This document shows positions 23,683 through 30,592 of a DNA stretch of 34,396 nt, piece by piece. Each line of letters starts with the position of its first letter. The stretch's first letter is position 1. A model generated the notes under the pieces. It saw nothing but the letters and a program-made list of their open reading frames with translations, did no database searches and was not told the DNA's origin. Source of the DNA: Amycolatopsis nivea (GTDB lineage: Bacteria > Actinomycetota > Actinomycetes > Mycobacteriales > Pseudonocardiaceae); NCBI RefSeq assembly GCF_004522235.1, contig NZ_SDLT01000053.1, forward strand, positions 16,439-50,834, read 5' to 3'. The position numbers and the translations under genes are program-made.

Positions 23683-24452
23683 AGCGGCAGCTCGAGATCG
23701 GAGGCGACGGAGTTGCGGAGCCAGCCCATGACGTCCCCCCACAGCCCGGTGACCAGCAGGATGCCGACCACCATCAGCAGCACCCCGCCGAAAATCTGCA
23801 CGCGGCGGCCGTTGCGGCGAAGCCAGTCGGTGGCGCGCACGGCCCAGCGGGCGCCGAGCGCGATCAGCAGGAACGGGACGCCGAGGCCGAGGCAGTAAAC
23901 GAGCACCAGCACGTACCCGCGAACCGCGGCCCCGCCGGTGGCGCTGGCGAGACTGGTGACGGCCGAGAGCGTCGGTCCGATGCAGGGCGTCCAGCCGAGC
24001 CCGAACACCGCGCCGAGCACCGGCGCGCCCCACAGCCCGCCGCCGGGCACGCGGTGCGAGCGGACCTCGCGCTGCAGCCCCGGGATCCAGCCGATGAAGA
24101 CCAGGCTCATGAGGATGGTCAGGATGCCGCCGATGCGCTGCAGCAGATCCTCGTTGACCAGCAAGGTGTTCGCGAGCCAGACGAGCGTGCCCATGGTCGC
24201 GACGAACACCACGGTGAACCCGAGCACGAACAGCCCCGCCGCGCCCAGCACGGCGTAACGGCCTTTCTTGCGCTCCTCGCCGTCGCGCACCGCCGGGGCG
24301 TCTGCGCCGACGAGAGCCGCGAGGTAGGCGAGGTACCCAGGCACGAGCGGCACCACGCACGGCGACGCGAACGAGATGGCCCCGGCCACCAGCGCGACAC
24401 CCGCGGCGAGCAGCAGCGGCCCGGAGAGCGCCAGCTCGGACACGGAGTTCAC
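23679..24452 (-). CDS. ccdA: cytochrome c biogenesis protein CcdA (thiol-disulfide electron carrier)
   Basis: A 257-aa, six-helix CcdA/DsbD-beta family protein that carries reducing equivalents from cytoplasmic thioredoxin to the exported thioredoxin ResA. The two redox cysteines are C32 in FASPCVVPLVPGY and C157 in GLGWTPCIGPTLSA, the classic pair. The start is GTG; no good ribosome site is visible, and the upstream 583 bp is filled with repeats, so its promoter and leader may lie there. It overlaps resB by 4 bp. Confidence 0.94.
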   Translation of the reverse strand: MNSVSELALSGPLLLAAGVALVAGAISFASPCVVPLVPGYLAYLAALVGADAPAVRDGEERKKGRYAVLGAAGLFVLGFTVVFVATMGTLVWLANTLLVNEDLLQRIGGILTILMSLVFIGWIPGLQREVRSHRVPGGGLWGAPVLGAVFGLGWTPCIGPTLSAVTSLASATGGAAVRGYVLVLVYCLGLGVPFLLIALGARWAVRATDWLRRNGRRVQIFGGVLLMVVGILLVTGLWGDVMGWLRNSVASDLELPL

Positions 24453-24496
24453 GCACTTGAGAGTAGGCAGTGAGCTGGACGTGAGGCGGGCGGGGC

Positions 24497-24555
24497 CCGC
24501 TCACAGGACCTACGCCACAACGGGGGTGGGACCTTGGTCCTGTGCTCGTGAGCGG
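24497..24555. repeat. bulged inverted repeat upstream of ccdA
   Basis: CCGCTCACAGGACC (24497-24510) pairs with GGTCCT (24536-24541) and GTGAGCGG (24548-24555), a 14-bp stem with a 6-base bulge and 25-base loop. It lies 45-103 bp upstream of the ccdA start and would fold in the leader RNA. Confidence 0.6.
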
Positions 24556-24559
24556 CTAG

Positions 24560-24575
24560 GCCGGTTAGAACCGGC
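24560..24575. repeat. 16-bp palindrome
   Basis: GCCGGTT-AG-AACCGGC is a perfect inverted repeat in the gene-free stretch between resA and ccdA. It could be an operator or part of the repeat cluster; nothing further can be said. Confidence 0.5.
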
Positions 24576-24660
24576 ATGGGCACTCACGAGGAGGCCAGGC
24601 CGCAGAAGAACGCGCGACGCCGGGCTGGCAACGGCCTCCTGCACGGCTCGGGCCGGGGAC

Positions 24661-24771
24661 CCCCAATGCCACTTTGGGTGCGTCGGACGCACCGAACGCC
24701 ACATTGGGTGCGTCACATGCACCCAACGCCACATTGGGTGCGTCACATGCACCCAATGTGGCATTGGGGGC
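24661..24771. repeat. 30-bp tandem repeat array with internal hairpins
   Basis: Three 30-bp units: 24665-24694 (diverged), 24695-24724 and 24725-24754 (identical to each other). Each pair of units forms a perfect TTGGGTGC...GCACCCAA hairpin with 7-base loop. The array is bounded by inverted ends, CCCCAATGCCAC at the left and GTGGCATTGGGG at the right, so the whole block is also a near-palindrome. There are no unique spacers, so it is not a CRISPR. Confidence 0.85.
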
Positions 24772-24810
24772 TTCTCTGCAACGCAGTCCGCGCCGCGGCA
24801 GAACCGAGAG

Positions 24811-24865
24811 GTCGTGAGGGTTCCCCTCACGGAATCTGATTCCGTCAGGGTTCCCCTCACGGACC
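24811..24865. repeat. palindromic element, second family member
   Basis: The hairpin GTGAGGG-TT-CCCCTCAC and the centre GGAATC-T-GATTCC are flanked by a direct repeat AGGGTTCCCCTCACGGA at 24817-24833 and 24847-24863 (again 30-bp period). The layout and the GGAATC-TGATTCC centre match the elements at 3233-3287 and 34357-34396, with changed arms. Confidence 0.7.
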
Positions 24866-25030
24866 TCCCCGGCGCGGAGCGAGCACCCGGCGGAGCGGAG
24901 CGGGCCCGGGCCGAGCGGAGCGCCCTCTCGCGGAGCGTGCGGCGGAGCGAGCGCCGGGCTGAGCGGAGCGCCGGGCTGAGCGGAGCGCCCCCGGCCGAGC
25001 AGAGCGCGGGGTTCGGCGAGCGCTACTTCC
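24866..25030. repeat. GAGCGGAGCG-rich degenerate repeat tract
   Basis: About 165 bp made of variants of GAGCGGAGCG and GGCGGAGCGAGC, including a perfect tandem pair GCCGGGCTGAGCGGAGC at 24953-24969 and 24970-24986. It ends just before the resA stop. No reading frame here looks coding. Together with the preceding elements it makes the 24453-25035 gap gene-free. Confidence 0.65.
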
Positions 25031-25035
25031 CCCCG

Positions 25036-25617
25036 CTACTTCTCCGCACTGAGCCGCTGCACCACGGGAACCAGGTCCGAAGCCAGCACCTGCCGCAGGA
25101 ACACCGCGGCCACCCGGTGCTGTTTGTCCAGCACCAGCGTCGACGGGATGATGTTGCGCGGATACCCGGCCAGCTGCAGCAGCACGCGGCCGGACGGGTC
25201 CCAGATCGACGGGTACGTCAGGCCGCGGTCGCGGACGAAGTCCTGTGCGACGTCGCGGGCCGGGTCGCGGACGTCGAGGCCGATGACCTGGGCGCCGAGC
25301 GGGGCGATCTGCTTGCTCGCGGTCTCCAGTTCGGGCGCTTCGGCGCGGCACGGGCCGCACCACTGGCCCCACAGGTTGATCACCAGCGCCTTGCCCGGGA
25401 AGTCCTCGATCGAGAGCTGTTTGCCCTCGTGCATGAGGTCGTCGCCGGCCAGCGTCGGGGCCTTCTGCCGTTCGTTCTCCGGGTAGCTGATGTCGACCTT
25501 GCCGCCGGGCGAGACGAAGGTGAAGGTGCCGCCCGAGACGACCGCGTCCTTGCCGGTCGAGCAGCCCGTCACGACCAGCGCGGCGGCCATCAGCATCCCG
25601 AGCAGCCGCCGTTTCAT
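25036..25617 (-). CDS. resA: thioredoxin-like lipoprotein, ResA-type
   Basis: A 193-aa TlpA/ResA-family thiol-disulfide oxidoreductase. The N-terminus is a lipoprotein signal with lipobox VTGC, giving lipidated C19, so it is anchored on the outer membrane face. The active site WCGPC is at 86-90. It reduces the apocytochrome c CXXCH disulfide using electrons from CcdA. The ATG overlaps the phosphatase stop as ATGA (4 bp). Usually this gene directly precedes ccdA; here 583 bp of repeats lie between them. Confidence 0.9.
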   Translation of the reverse strand: MKRRLLGMLMAAALVVTGCSTGKDAVVSGGTFTFVSPGGKVDISYPENERQKAPTLAGDDLMHEGKQLSIEDFPGKALVINLWGQWCGPCRAEAPELETASKQIAPLGAQVIGLDVRDPARDVAQDFVRDRGLTYPSIWDPSGRVLLQLAGYPRNIIPSTLVLDKQHRVAAVFLRQVLASDLVPVVQRLSAEK

Positions 25618-26240
25618 GCGCCGGTCACCTTGGGGTCGGTAGTGCCCGCGGGTTCGCTGTAAACGATCTCCAGCAGCTCTTCGCCGTCGAAGACGAGGCT
25701 GGTGAGCGACGCCAGCGAGCACTGCCGCTGCCGCGGGTCGTGCCACAGTCGCTTCGCTTCCAAGAAGCGGCGAAGCGTCCAGATCGGCAGCTGGTGCGAC
25801 ACGCACAGCGCTTCGCGCCCTTCGGCCTTTACGCGCGCACGGTGCACCGCGCCGAGCATGCGGTGTGCGATCTCGACGTACGGCTCGCCCCATGACGGCT
25901 TGAACGGGTTCACCAGGTGCGGCCACGCTTTCGGCTGCCGCAGCGCGCCGTCGCCCACGGCTACGCGCTGGCCCTCGAAGACGTTCGCCGCTTCGATGAG
26001 ACCTTCGTCAGTGGCGATGTCGAGACGGTGCGCGCCCGCGATGGGCGCCGCGGTCTCCTGCGCGCGCTGAAGGGGCGAAGCGACGACGTACGCGAGGTCG
26101 TGCCCGGCCACCGCTTCGGCGACGGTGAGCGCCTGACGCTGCCCGCGCTCCGACAGCCGGAAGTTCGGCAGCCGCCCGTAGAGGATCTTCTCCGGGTTGT
26201 GGACTTCACCGTGCCGCAGCATGTGGACGACGGTGGTCAT
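25614..26240 (-). CDS. histidine phosphatase (phosphoglycerate mutase-like) family protein
   Basis: A 208-aa branch-1 histidine phosphatase. The catalytic RHGE is at residues 9-12 (H10) and the second histidine in CVSHQLPIW (H149); the proton-donor glutamate is probably E83 in GLIEAANVFEG. It is a small single-domain phosphatase rather than a true glycolytic mutase. It is coupled by 4-bp overlaps to both hemL upstream and resA downstream, the same position as Rv0525 in M. tuberculosis as I recall. The substrate is unknown; the fixed linkage suggests a role tied to heme or cytochrome c assembly. Confidence 0.88.
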   Translation of the reverse strand: MTTVVHMLRHGEVHNPEKILYGRLPNFRLSERGQRQALTVAEAVAGHDLAYVVASPLQRAQETAAPIAGAHRLDIATDEGLIEAANVFEGQRVAVGDGALRQPKAWPHLVNPFKPSWGEPYVEIAHRMLGAVHRARVKAEGREALCVSHQLPIWTLRRFLEAKRLWHDPRQRQCSLASLTSLVFDGEELLEIVYSEPAGTTDPKVTGA

Positions 26241-27541
26241 GGGCGAACCGCCTCAGCCGCCGCGCGCGCCGCCGCGGGCAACGCAGCTTCGATCACAGCG
26301 AACGCTTCGTCGTCCATCGCGGCGTTCACGAACCACGCCTCGTACGCGCTCGGCGGCGGGTACACGCCCGCTTCGAGGAGCGCGTGGAAGAACGCCGGGA
26401 AGCGCCACGTCTCAGTGGCCTGCGCGTCCGCGTAGTTGCGTACGGGCTTGTCGGTGAAGAAGACGCTCACCAGGTTGCCCGCGAACTGCACTGTGTGCGT
26501 GACGCCCGCTTCGCTGAGCGCCTTGTCGAAAAGCCCGCCGAGACGCTTCGCGTTGGCGTCGAGCTTCGCGTACACAGCGTCGTCCGCTTCGCGCAGCGCG
26601 GTGAGACCGGCGGCGACCGCCACCGGGTTCCCGGACAGCGTGCCTGCCTGATAGACGGGACCGCCGGGGGCGAGCTTCGCCATGATGTCCGCGCGACCGC
26701 CGAACGCCGCGGCGGGCAGTCCGCCCGACATCACCTTGCCGAACGTGTACAGGTCGCCAGCCACGCCTTCGAGGCCGAACCAGCCAGCGCGCGAAACGCG
26801 GAAGCCGGTCATCACTTCGTCCATGATCAGCAGCGCGCCGTTTTCGTGCGCGATGTCCCGCAACGCGGCGTTGAAGCCAGCGTCCGGCGGCACCGCGCCC
26901 ATGTTGCCCGCGGCCGCTTCGGTGATCACCGCGGCGATCTGGCCCTCGTTCTCCGCGAAGGACTTCCGCAGCGCGTCAAGATCGTTGTACGGCAAGACAA
27001 TCGTGTCCGCGGCCTGCGCGCCGGTGACGCCCGGCGAGGTCGGCAGGCCGAGCGTCGCGACGCCGGAACCCGCTTCGGCGAGCAGCGCGTCGACGTGCCC
27101 GTGGTAGCAACCGGCGAACTTGACGATCTTGGCGCGGCCGGTGAAACCGCGGGCGAGCCGGATGGCGCTCATCGTGGCTTCGGTGCCGGAGTTGACCAGC
27201 CGGACCTGCTCGACCGGGCCGACCCGGCCGATGATCTCCTCGGCGAGTTCGACCTCGCCGATCGTCGGCGTGCCGAAGGACAGCCCGTGCTCCGCGGCCG
27301 CGCGGGCGGCGGCCACCACCTTCGGGTGCGCGTGCCCGAGGATCATCGGGCCCCACGAGGAGACGAGGTCGACGTAGCGGTTGCCGTCGGCGTCCCACAG
27401 ATACGGGCCCTCGCCGCGGACCATGAACCGCGGCGTGCCGCCGACCGAGTTGAAGGCGCGCACCGGCGAGTTCACCCCGCCCGGAACGGCCGCCTTGGCG
27501 CGTGCGAACCATGCTTTGGACTGCTCGGTGCCAGTGCTCAC
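26237..27541 (-). CDS. hemL: glutamate-1-semialdehyde 2,1-aminomutase
   Basis: A 434-aa class III PLP aminotransferase that converts glutamate-1-semialdehyde to 5-aminolevulinate. Family blocks are PGGVNSPVRAF (20-30), SSWGPMILGHAHPKVV (61-76), NSGTEATMSAIRLARG (117-132), the cofactor Asp in DEVMTGFR (241-248) and the PLP lysine K269 in TFGKVMSGGLP. The GTG start (VSTGTEQSKAWF) matches the family length; the longer open frame upstream is not HemL-like. Its ATGA overlap with the phosphatase gene makes it the head of the hemL-phosphatase-resA unit. Confidence 0.95.
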   Translation of the reverse strand: MSTGTEQSKAWFARAKAAVPGGVNSPVRAFNSVGGTPRFMVRGEGPYLWDADGNRYVDLVSSWGPMILGHAHPKVVAAARAAAEHGLSFGTPTIGEVELAEEIIGRVGPVEQVRLVNSGTEATMSAIRLARGFTGRAKIVKFAGCYHGHVDALLAEAGSGVATLGLPTSPGVTGAQAADTIVLPYNDLDALRKSFAENEGQIAAVITEAAAGNMGAVPPDAGFNAALRDIAHENGALLIMDEVMTGFRVSRAGWFGLEGVAGDLYTFGKVMSGGLPAAAFGGRADIMAKLAPGGPVYQAGTLSGNPVAVAAGLTALREADDAVYAKLDANAKRLGGLFDKALSEAGVTHTVQFAGNLVSVFFTDKPVRNYADAQATETWRFPAFFHALLEAGVYPPPSAYEAWFVNAAMDDEAFAVIEAALPAAARAAAEAVRP

Positions 27542-27589
27542 CGTCCCAGTCTTGCAAATCCTCCATCCGGGTGTCGGCGGCGCCCAAGC

Positions 27590-27609
27590 TGCCACCCGAT
27601 TGCCACCCG
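27590..27609. promoter_or_regulatory. direct-repeat site between hemL and tspO
   Basis: TGCCACCCG occurs at 27590-27598 and 27601-27609, an 11-bp period (one helical turn), and a reverse-oriented CCGGGTG lies about 20 bp to the left. The divergent gap is 130 bp and should hold both promoters. A regulator site is plausible but unproven. Confidence 0.35.
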
Positions 27610-27671
27610 GCACACCGGCCTCACTCCTCTTAGGATGGGCGCGCATGGACGGGGCGAGCCATGGAGGAGAC

Positions 27672-28157
27672 GTGACGGCGCCCACACACCGCCGGAACCC
27701 GTGGCTGATGCTCGCGGTGTTCTTCGGGCTGGTCGGCGTCATCGCACTGGTAGGCGCGCTGGCGGCGACGACCGCGCCGGACGCCTACAACCGGTACGTG
27801 CTGCCGGAGTGGGCCCCGCCCTCGTCGCTGTTCAGTCCGGTGTGGACGGTCCTGTACATCGTGCTCGCCGTCGCGGGCTGGACGTATTGGCGCACCGACG
27901 GCGAGAACCAGGGCTTCGCCGCGTACGGCATCGGCCTGCTGTTCAACCTGATGTGGATCTCGCTGTTCTTCGCGGGCGGCTCCACGCAGGTCGCGTGCGT
28001 GGACATCGTGCTGCTCGATTTCACCGTGATCGTGACGATCGCGTTGTTCTACCGCCGGTCCCGCGTCGCCGCGCTGTTGCTTGTGCCATACCTGGCGTGG
28101 CTGCTCTACACGACTGCGCTGAACGTCGCGATCATCGCGCTCAACGACGTTCCCTAA
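27672..28157 (+). CDS. tspO: TspO/MBR family protein
   Basis: A 161-aa membrane protein with five hydrophobic helices and TspO signatures: PEWAPPSSLFSPVWTVLY (45-62), the central FNLMWISLFF (91-100) and PYLAWLLYTTALNVAI (139-154). The GTG start has GGAGGAG directly upstream; in-frame starts further upstream lack it. Bacterial TspO proteins bind porphyrins and affect tetrapyrrole levels or stress responses. Being divergent from hemL fits such a role. It is 3' overlapping by 4 bp with the convergent DUF5666 gene. Confidence 0.9.
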   Translation: MTAPTHRRNPWLMLAVFFGLVGVIALVGALAATTAPDAYNRYVLPEWAPPSSLFSPVWTVLYIVLAVAGWTYWRTDGENQGFAAYGIGLLFNLMWISLFFAGGSTQVACVDIVLLDFTVIVTIALFYRRSRVAALLLVPYLAWLLYTTALNVAIIALNDVP

Positions 28158-28687
28158 CGGGCCGGCTGCGCCACGATCGCCTGTGCGGTCACCGAACCGT
28201 CCGTGCCGGTGCGCCCCTGGACGGTCACCGTCTGTCCCGGTTTGAGGTCGCTGAGCTTGCCCGGCTGAGTCACGCCGACCGTCGTACTGTCCGAAGTGGA
28301 CACTGTGACTTCGCTGCCCTGCACGGTCTTCACCGTGACCGTGCTGCCGTCGACCTTCTCTACGGTGCCGACCGTCCCGCGACCGCCTCCCGCGCGGCCG
28401 CCGAATCCGCCGCCCTGCTGCTGTCCGTCCGCCGGAGCGGTACGGGCGCTGGATGAGCCGCTCGACGAGCCGAACGCCGCGTGCGTCCAAGCGCCGCCGG
28501 CGAACGCCAGCGCCAGCACGAGCAACCCGGCGAGCACCAGCGTCGGCTTGCCGAACGGCCGGGCGACCTGCTTCAACTCGGCAGTGAGATCGCCCTGGAC
28601 GGCGGGCTCGGCGATGAGGTCTTCCGGACGCGACGCGGCGGGTTCCTCCGGCGGGGTCGGGATGGGCTGGGTGGTCGACGCGGACAT
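28154..28687 (-). CDS. DUF5666-type membrane-anchored protein, last gene of the ABC export operon
   Basis: A 177-aa protein: Pro/Glu-rich cytoplasmic N-terminus (1-45), one membrane helix (about 48-70), a Ser- and Gly-rich linker (GQQQGGGFGGRAGGGRG, about 88-104), then an exported beta-rich domain (GTVEKVDGSTVTVKTVQGSEVTV...LKPGQTVTVQGRTGTDGSVTAQAI) of the DUF5666 OB-like type. It starts 7 bp after the permease stop, so it is the fourth gene of the operon. Its Gly-rich linker resembles the C-terminal tail of the adaptor protein of the same operon. Function unknown. Confidence 0.75.
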   Translation of the reverse strand: MSASTTQPIPTPPEEPAASRPEDLIAEPAVQGDLTAELKQVARPFGKPTLVLAGLLVLALAFAGGAWTHAAFGSSSGSSSARTAPADGQQQGGGFGGRAGGGRGTVGTVEKVDGSTVTVKTVQGSEVTVSTSDSTTVGVTQPGKLSDLKPGQTVTVQGRTGTDGSVTAQAIVAQPAR

Positions 28688-28694
28688 GACGCTC

Positions 28695-29897
28695 CTACTC
28701 GTGCCGGAGGGCGTCGATCGGCCGCAGCCGCGAAGCCCGGTTCGCCGGGAAACTGCCGAAGAAAAGCCCGATCAGGGCGGACACCGCGAACGCGAGCGCG
28801 ATCGACGACGGCACCACGACCGGCTGGATGCCCGCGACGGCGAACCGGCTGCCGACCACCCCGATCAGCACGCCGAGCAACCCGCCGAAGAGGCTCAGCA
28901 TGGTCGCCTCGGCGAGGAACTGGCCGAGGATCGCCGAGCGCGGCGCGCCGATCGCCTTGCGGATGCCGATCTCGCGAATCCGCTCGGTGACCGTGACGAG
29001 CATGATGTTCGTGACGCCGATCCCGCCGACCAGCAGCGAGATCGCCGCGACCGCGCCGAGCAGCACGGTGAACGTCTGGATCGCCGACGTCCGGGTCTGC
29101 AGCAGCTGCGCGGAGTTCTGGATCTGGAAGTCCGGATTGGCCGAGGCCTGGATGCCGTGCCGGGCGTCGAGGATCGCGGTGACCTCGGCCTGCGCCAGCC
29201 CGATCGCGTCGGCATTGGTCGCCTGCACGGCGATCTGATTCAGCCCGCCGTAGCCGGCGAGCGAGTTCTGCACCGCGCTGATCGGGGCGATCGCGACGTC
29301 GTCGGCGTTCTGCAGCCCGGTGCTGCCCTTCGTTTGCAGCACGCCGATCACGGTGAACTGGATGCTGTTGATCAGCACGTTCTTCCCGACCGGCTCGGCG
29401 GTGCCGAAGATCGACTGCGCGGTCGTCGGCCCGAGCACGACGACCTTGCGCGCCTGTGTCACGTCCTCGGCGCTGAACAGCTGACCGTCGGCGATCTGCC
29501 GGTTCGTGGTGGTGAAGTAGCTGGGTTCGGTGCCGACGACGCTCGACACGTCGTAGGAGGTCTGCCCGTACGTCGCGGTCGCGCTGGTGTTCACCACCGG
29601 AGCCGCCGCCTTGACGTCCGGCGCACCCACCGGGTCGACCAGCGCGTGCGCGTCCTGCACGGTGAGCGGCCGGACCTGGCTGGACTGCCCGCCGCCCCGA
29701 AGCGGCGACACGTTGACCACGTCGGTGCCGAGTCCCTGAATGCTCGCGGTGATCGCCGCCGAAGCACCGTTTCCCACTGCCACCAACAAGATCACCGACG
29801 CGACCCCGATGGTGATGCCGAGCGTGGTGAGCACCGAACGCAGTTTGTTCGACGCGAGACCGCGCACCGCGAACCGCATGATCTCCACGAAGTTCAC
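28695..29897 (-). CDS. MacB-type ABC transporter permease
   Basis: A 400-aa permease of the FtsX/MacB family. There is an N-terminal helix (about 20-45, within RSVLTTLGITIGVASVILLVAVGNG), a large extracytoplasmic MacB-PCD domain (about 50-265) and three C-terminal helices with the RIREIGIRKAIGA signature before the third. Such permeases work by mechanotransmission, not by substrate passage through the membrane. The GTG start overlaps the ATPase stop as GTGA. Together with the adaptor and ATPase it forms a MacAB-like machine adapted to a monoderm-type membrane. Substrate unknown (peptide, lipid or antibiotic). Confidence 0.9.
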   Translation of the reverse strand: MNFVEIMRFAVRGLASNKLRSVLTTLGITIGVASVILLVAVGNGASAAITASIQGLGTDVVNVSPLRGGGQSSQVRPLTVQDAHALVDPVGAPDVKAAAPVVNTSATATYGQTSYDVSSVVGTEPSYFTTTNRQIADGQLFSAEDVTQARKVVVLGPTTAQSIFGTAEPVGKNVLINSIQFTVIGVLQTKGSTGLQNADDVAIAPISAVQNSLAGYGGLNQIAVQATNADAIGLAQAEVTAILDARHGIQASANPDFQIQNSAQLLQTRTSAIQTFTVLLGAVAAISLLVGGIGVTNIMLVTVTERIREIGIRKAIGAPRSAILGQFLAEATMLSLFGGLLGVLIGVVGSRFAVAGIQPVVVPSSIALAFAVSALIGLFFGSFPANRASRLRPIDALRHE

Positions 29898-30592
29898 GCG
29901 ACCACCCCGGTGCGGACCTCGTCCGACACGATCCGTCCGTCGCTGACCCGCACGACGCGGTGCGCGTGCCGCGCGACCTCGTCCTCGTGCGTGATCACCA
30001 CGACCGTGCGGCCGAGCGCGTTGAGCCGGTCGAACACGCCGAGGACGTCGACAGTGCTTGCGTGGTCGAGGTTTCCGGTCGGTTCGTCGGCGAGCAGCAA
30101 CGCCGGTCCGCCGACCAGCGCCCGTGCCACCGCGACGCGCTGCTGCTGTCCGCCGGACAGTTCGTTCGGCAGATGTTTGGCCCGATCGGTCAGCCCGACC
30201 ATCTCCAGCGCGGCGAGCGCGCGGCGGCGGCGCTCCCCTCGTTTGAGTCCGCTGTAGACCATCGGCAATTCCACATTGGACAACGCACTGGTGCGCGGCA
30301 CGAGGTTGAAGGACTGGAAGATGAAGCCGATCTTTCGGTTGCGCAGCAAGGCAAGCTGGCGTTCGTTCAGATCGGCGACGGAGAACCCGTCCAGCAGGTA
30401 ACGGCCGGAAGTGGGCGTGTCGAGGCAGCCGAGCATGTTCAGCAGCGTCGACTTCCCGGATCCGGACGCGCCCATGATCGCCACGTACTCGCCCGGCCAC
30501 ACCTGCAGATCGACCCCGCGCAACGCGTGCACCGCGGTTTCCCCGCTGCCGTAAGTCTTGCGCAGTCCGGAGACCGCGATCACCGGCTTCAT
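29894..30592 (-). CDS. MacB-type ABC transporter ATP-binding protein
   Basis: A 232-aa nucleotide-binding domain of the LolD/MacB family. Walker A GASGSGKS is at 41-48, the Q-loop near 93, signature LSGGQ at 145-149, Walker B LLLADE at 165-170, and the H-loop in VVVITHEDEVA. It is separate from the permease, unlike E. coli MacB where the two are fused. The ATG overlaps the adaptor stop and its stop overlaps the permease start, each by 4 bp, so the three proteins are likely made in fixed ratio. Confidence 0.95.
   Translation of the reverse strand: MKPVIAVSGLRKTYGSGETAVHALRGVDLQVWPGEYVAIMGASGSGKSTLLNMLGCLDTPTSGRYLLDGFSVADLNERQLALLRNRKIGFIFQSFNLVPRTSALSNVELPMVYSGLKRGERRRRALAALEMVGLTDRAKHLPNELSGGQQQRVAVARALVGGPALLLADEPTGNLDHASTVDVLGVFDRLNALGRTVVVITHEDEVARHAHRVVRVSDGRIVSDEVRTGVVA

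Noticed and set aside
21103..23898. 931-codon open frame on the plus strand
   Set aside because: It lies antisense to ccsB and resB, which have clear motifs; the translated product is low-complexity Arg/Ala/Val-rich and has no domain.
24661..24771. CRISPR-like array
   Set aside because: Repeats are head-to-tail with no unique spacers, only three units, and no cas genes in the window.
24510..24860. Minus-strand 116-aa frame and plus-strand 87-aa frame over the repeat array
   Set aside because: The repeated peptides come directly from the 30-bp DNA repeats; no ribosome site or family support.
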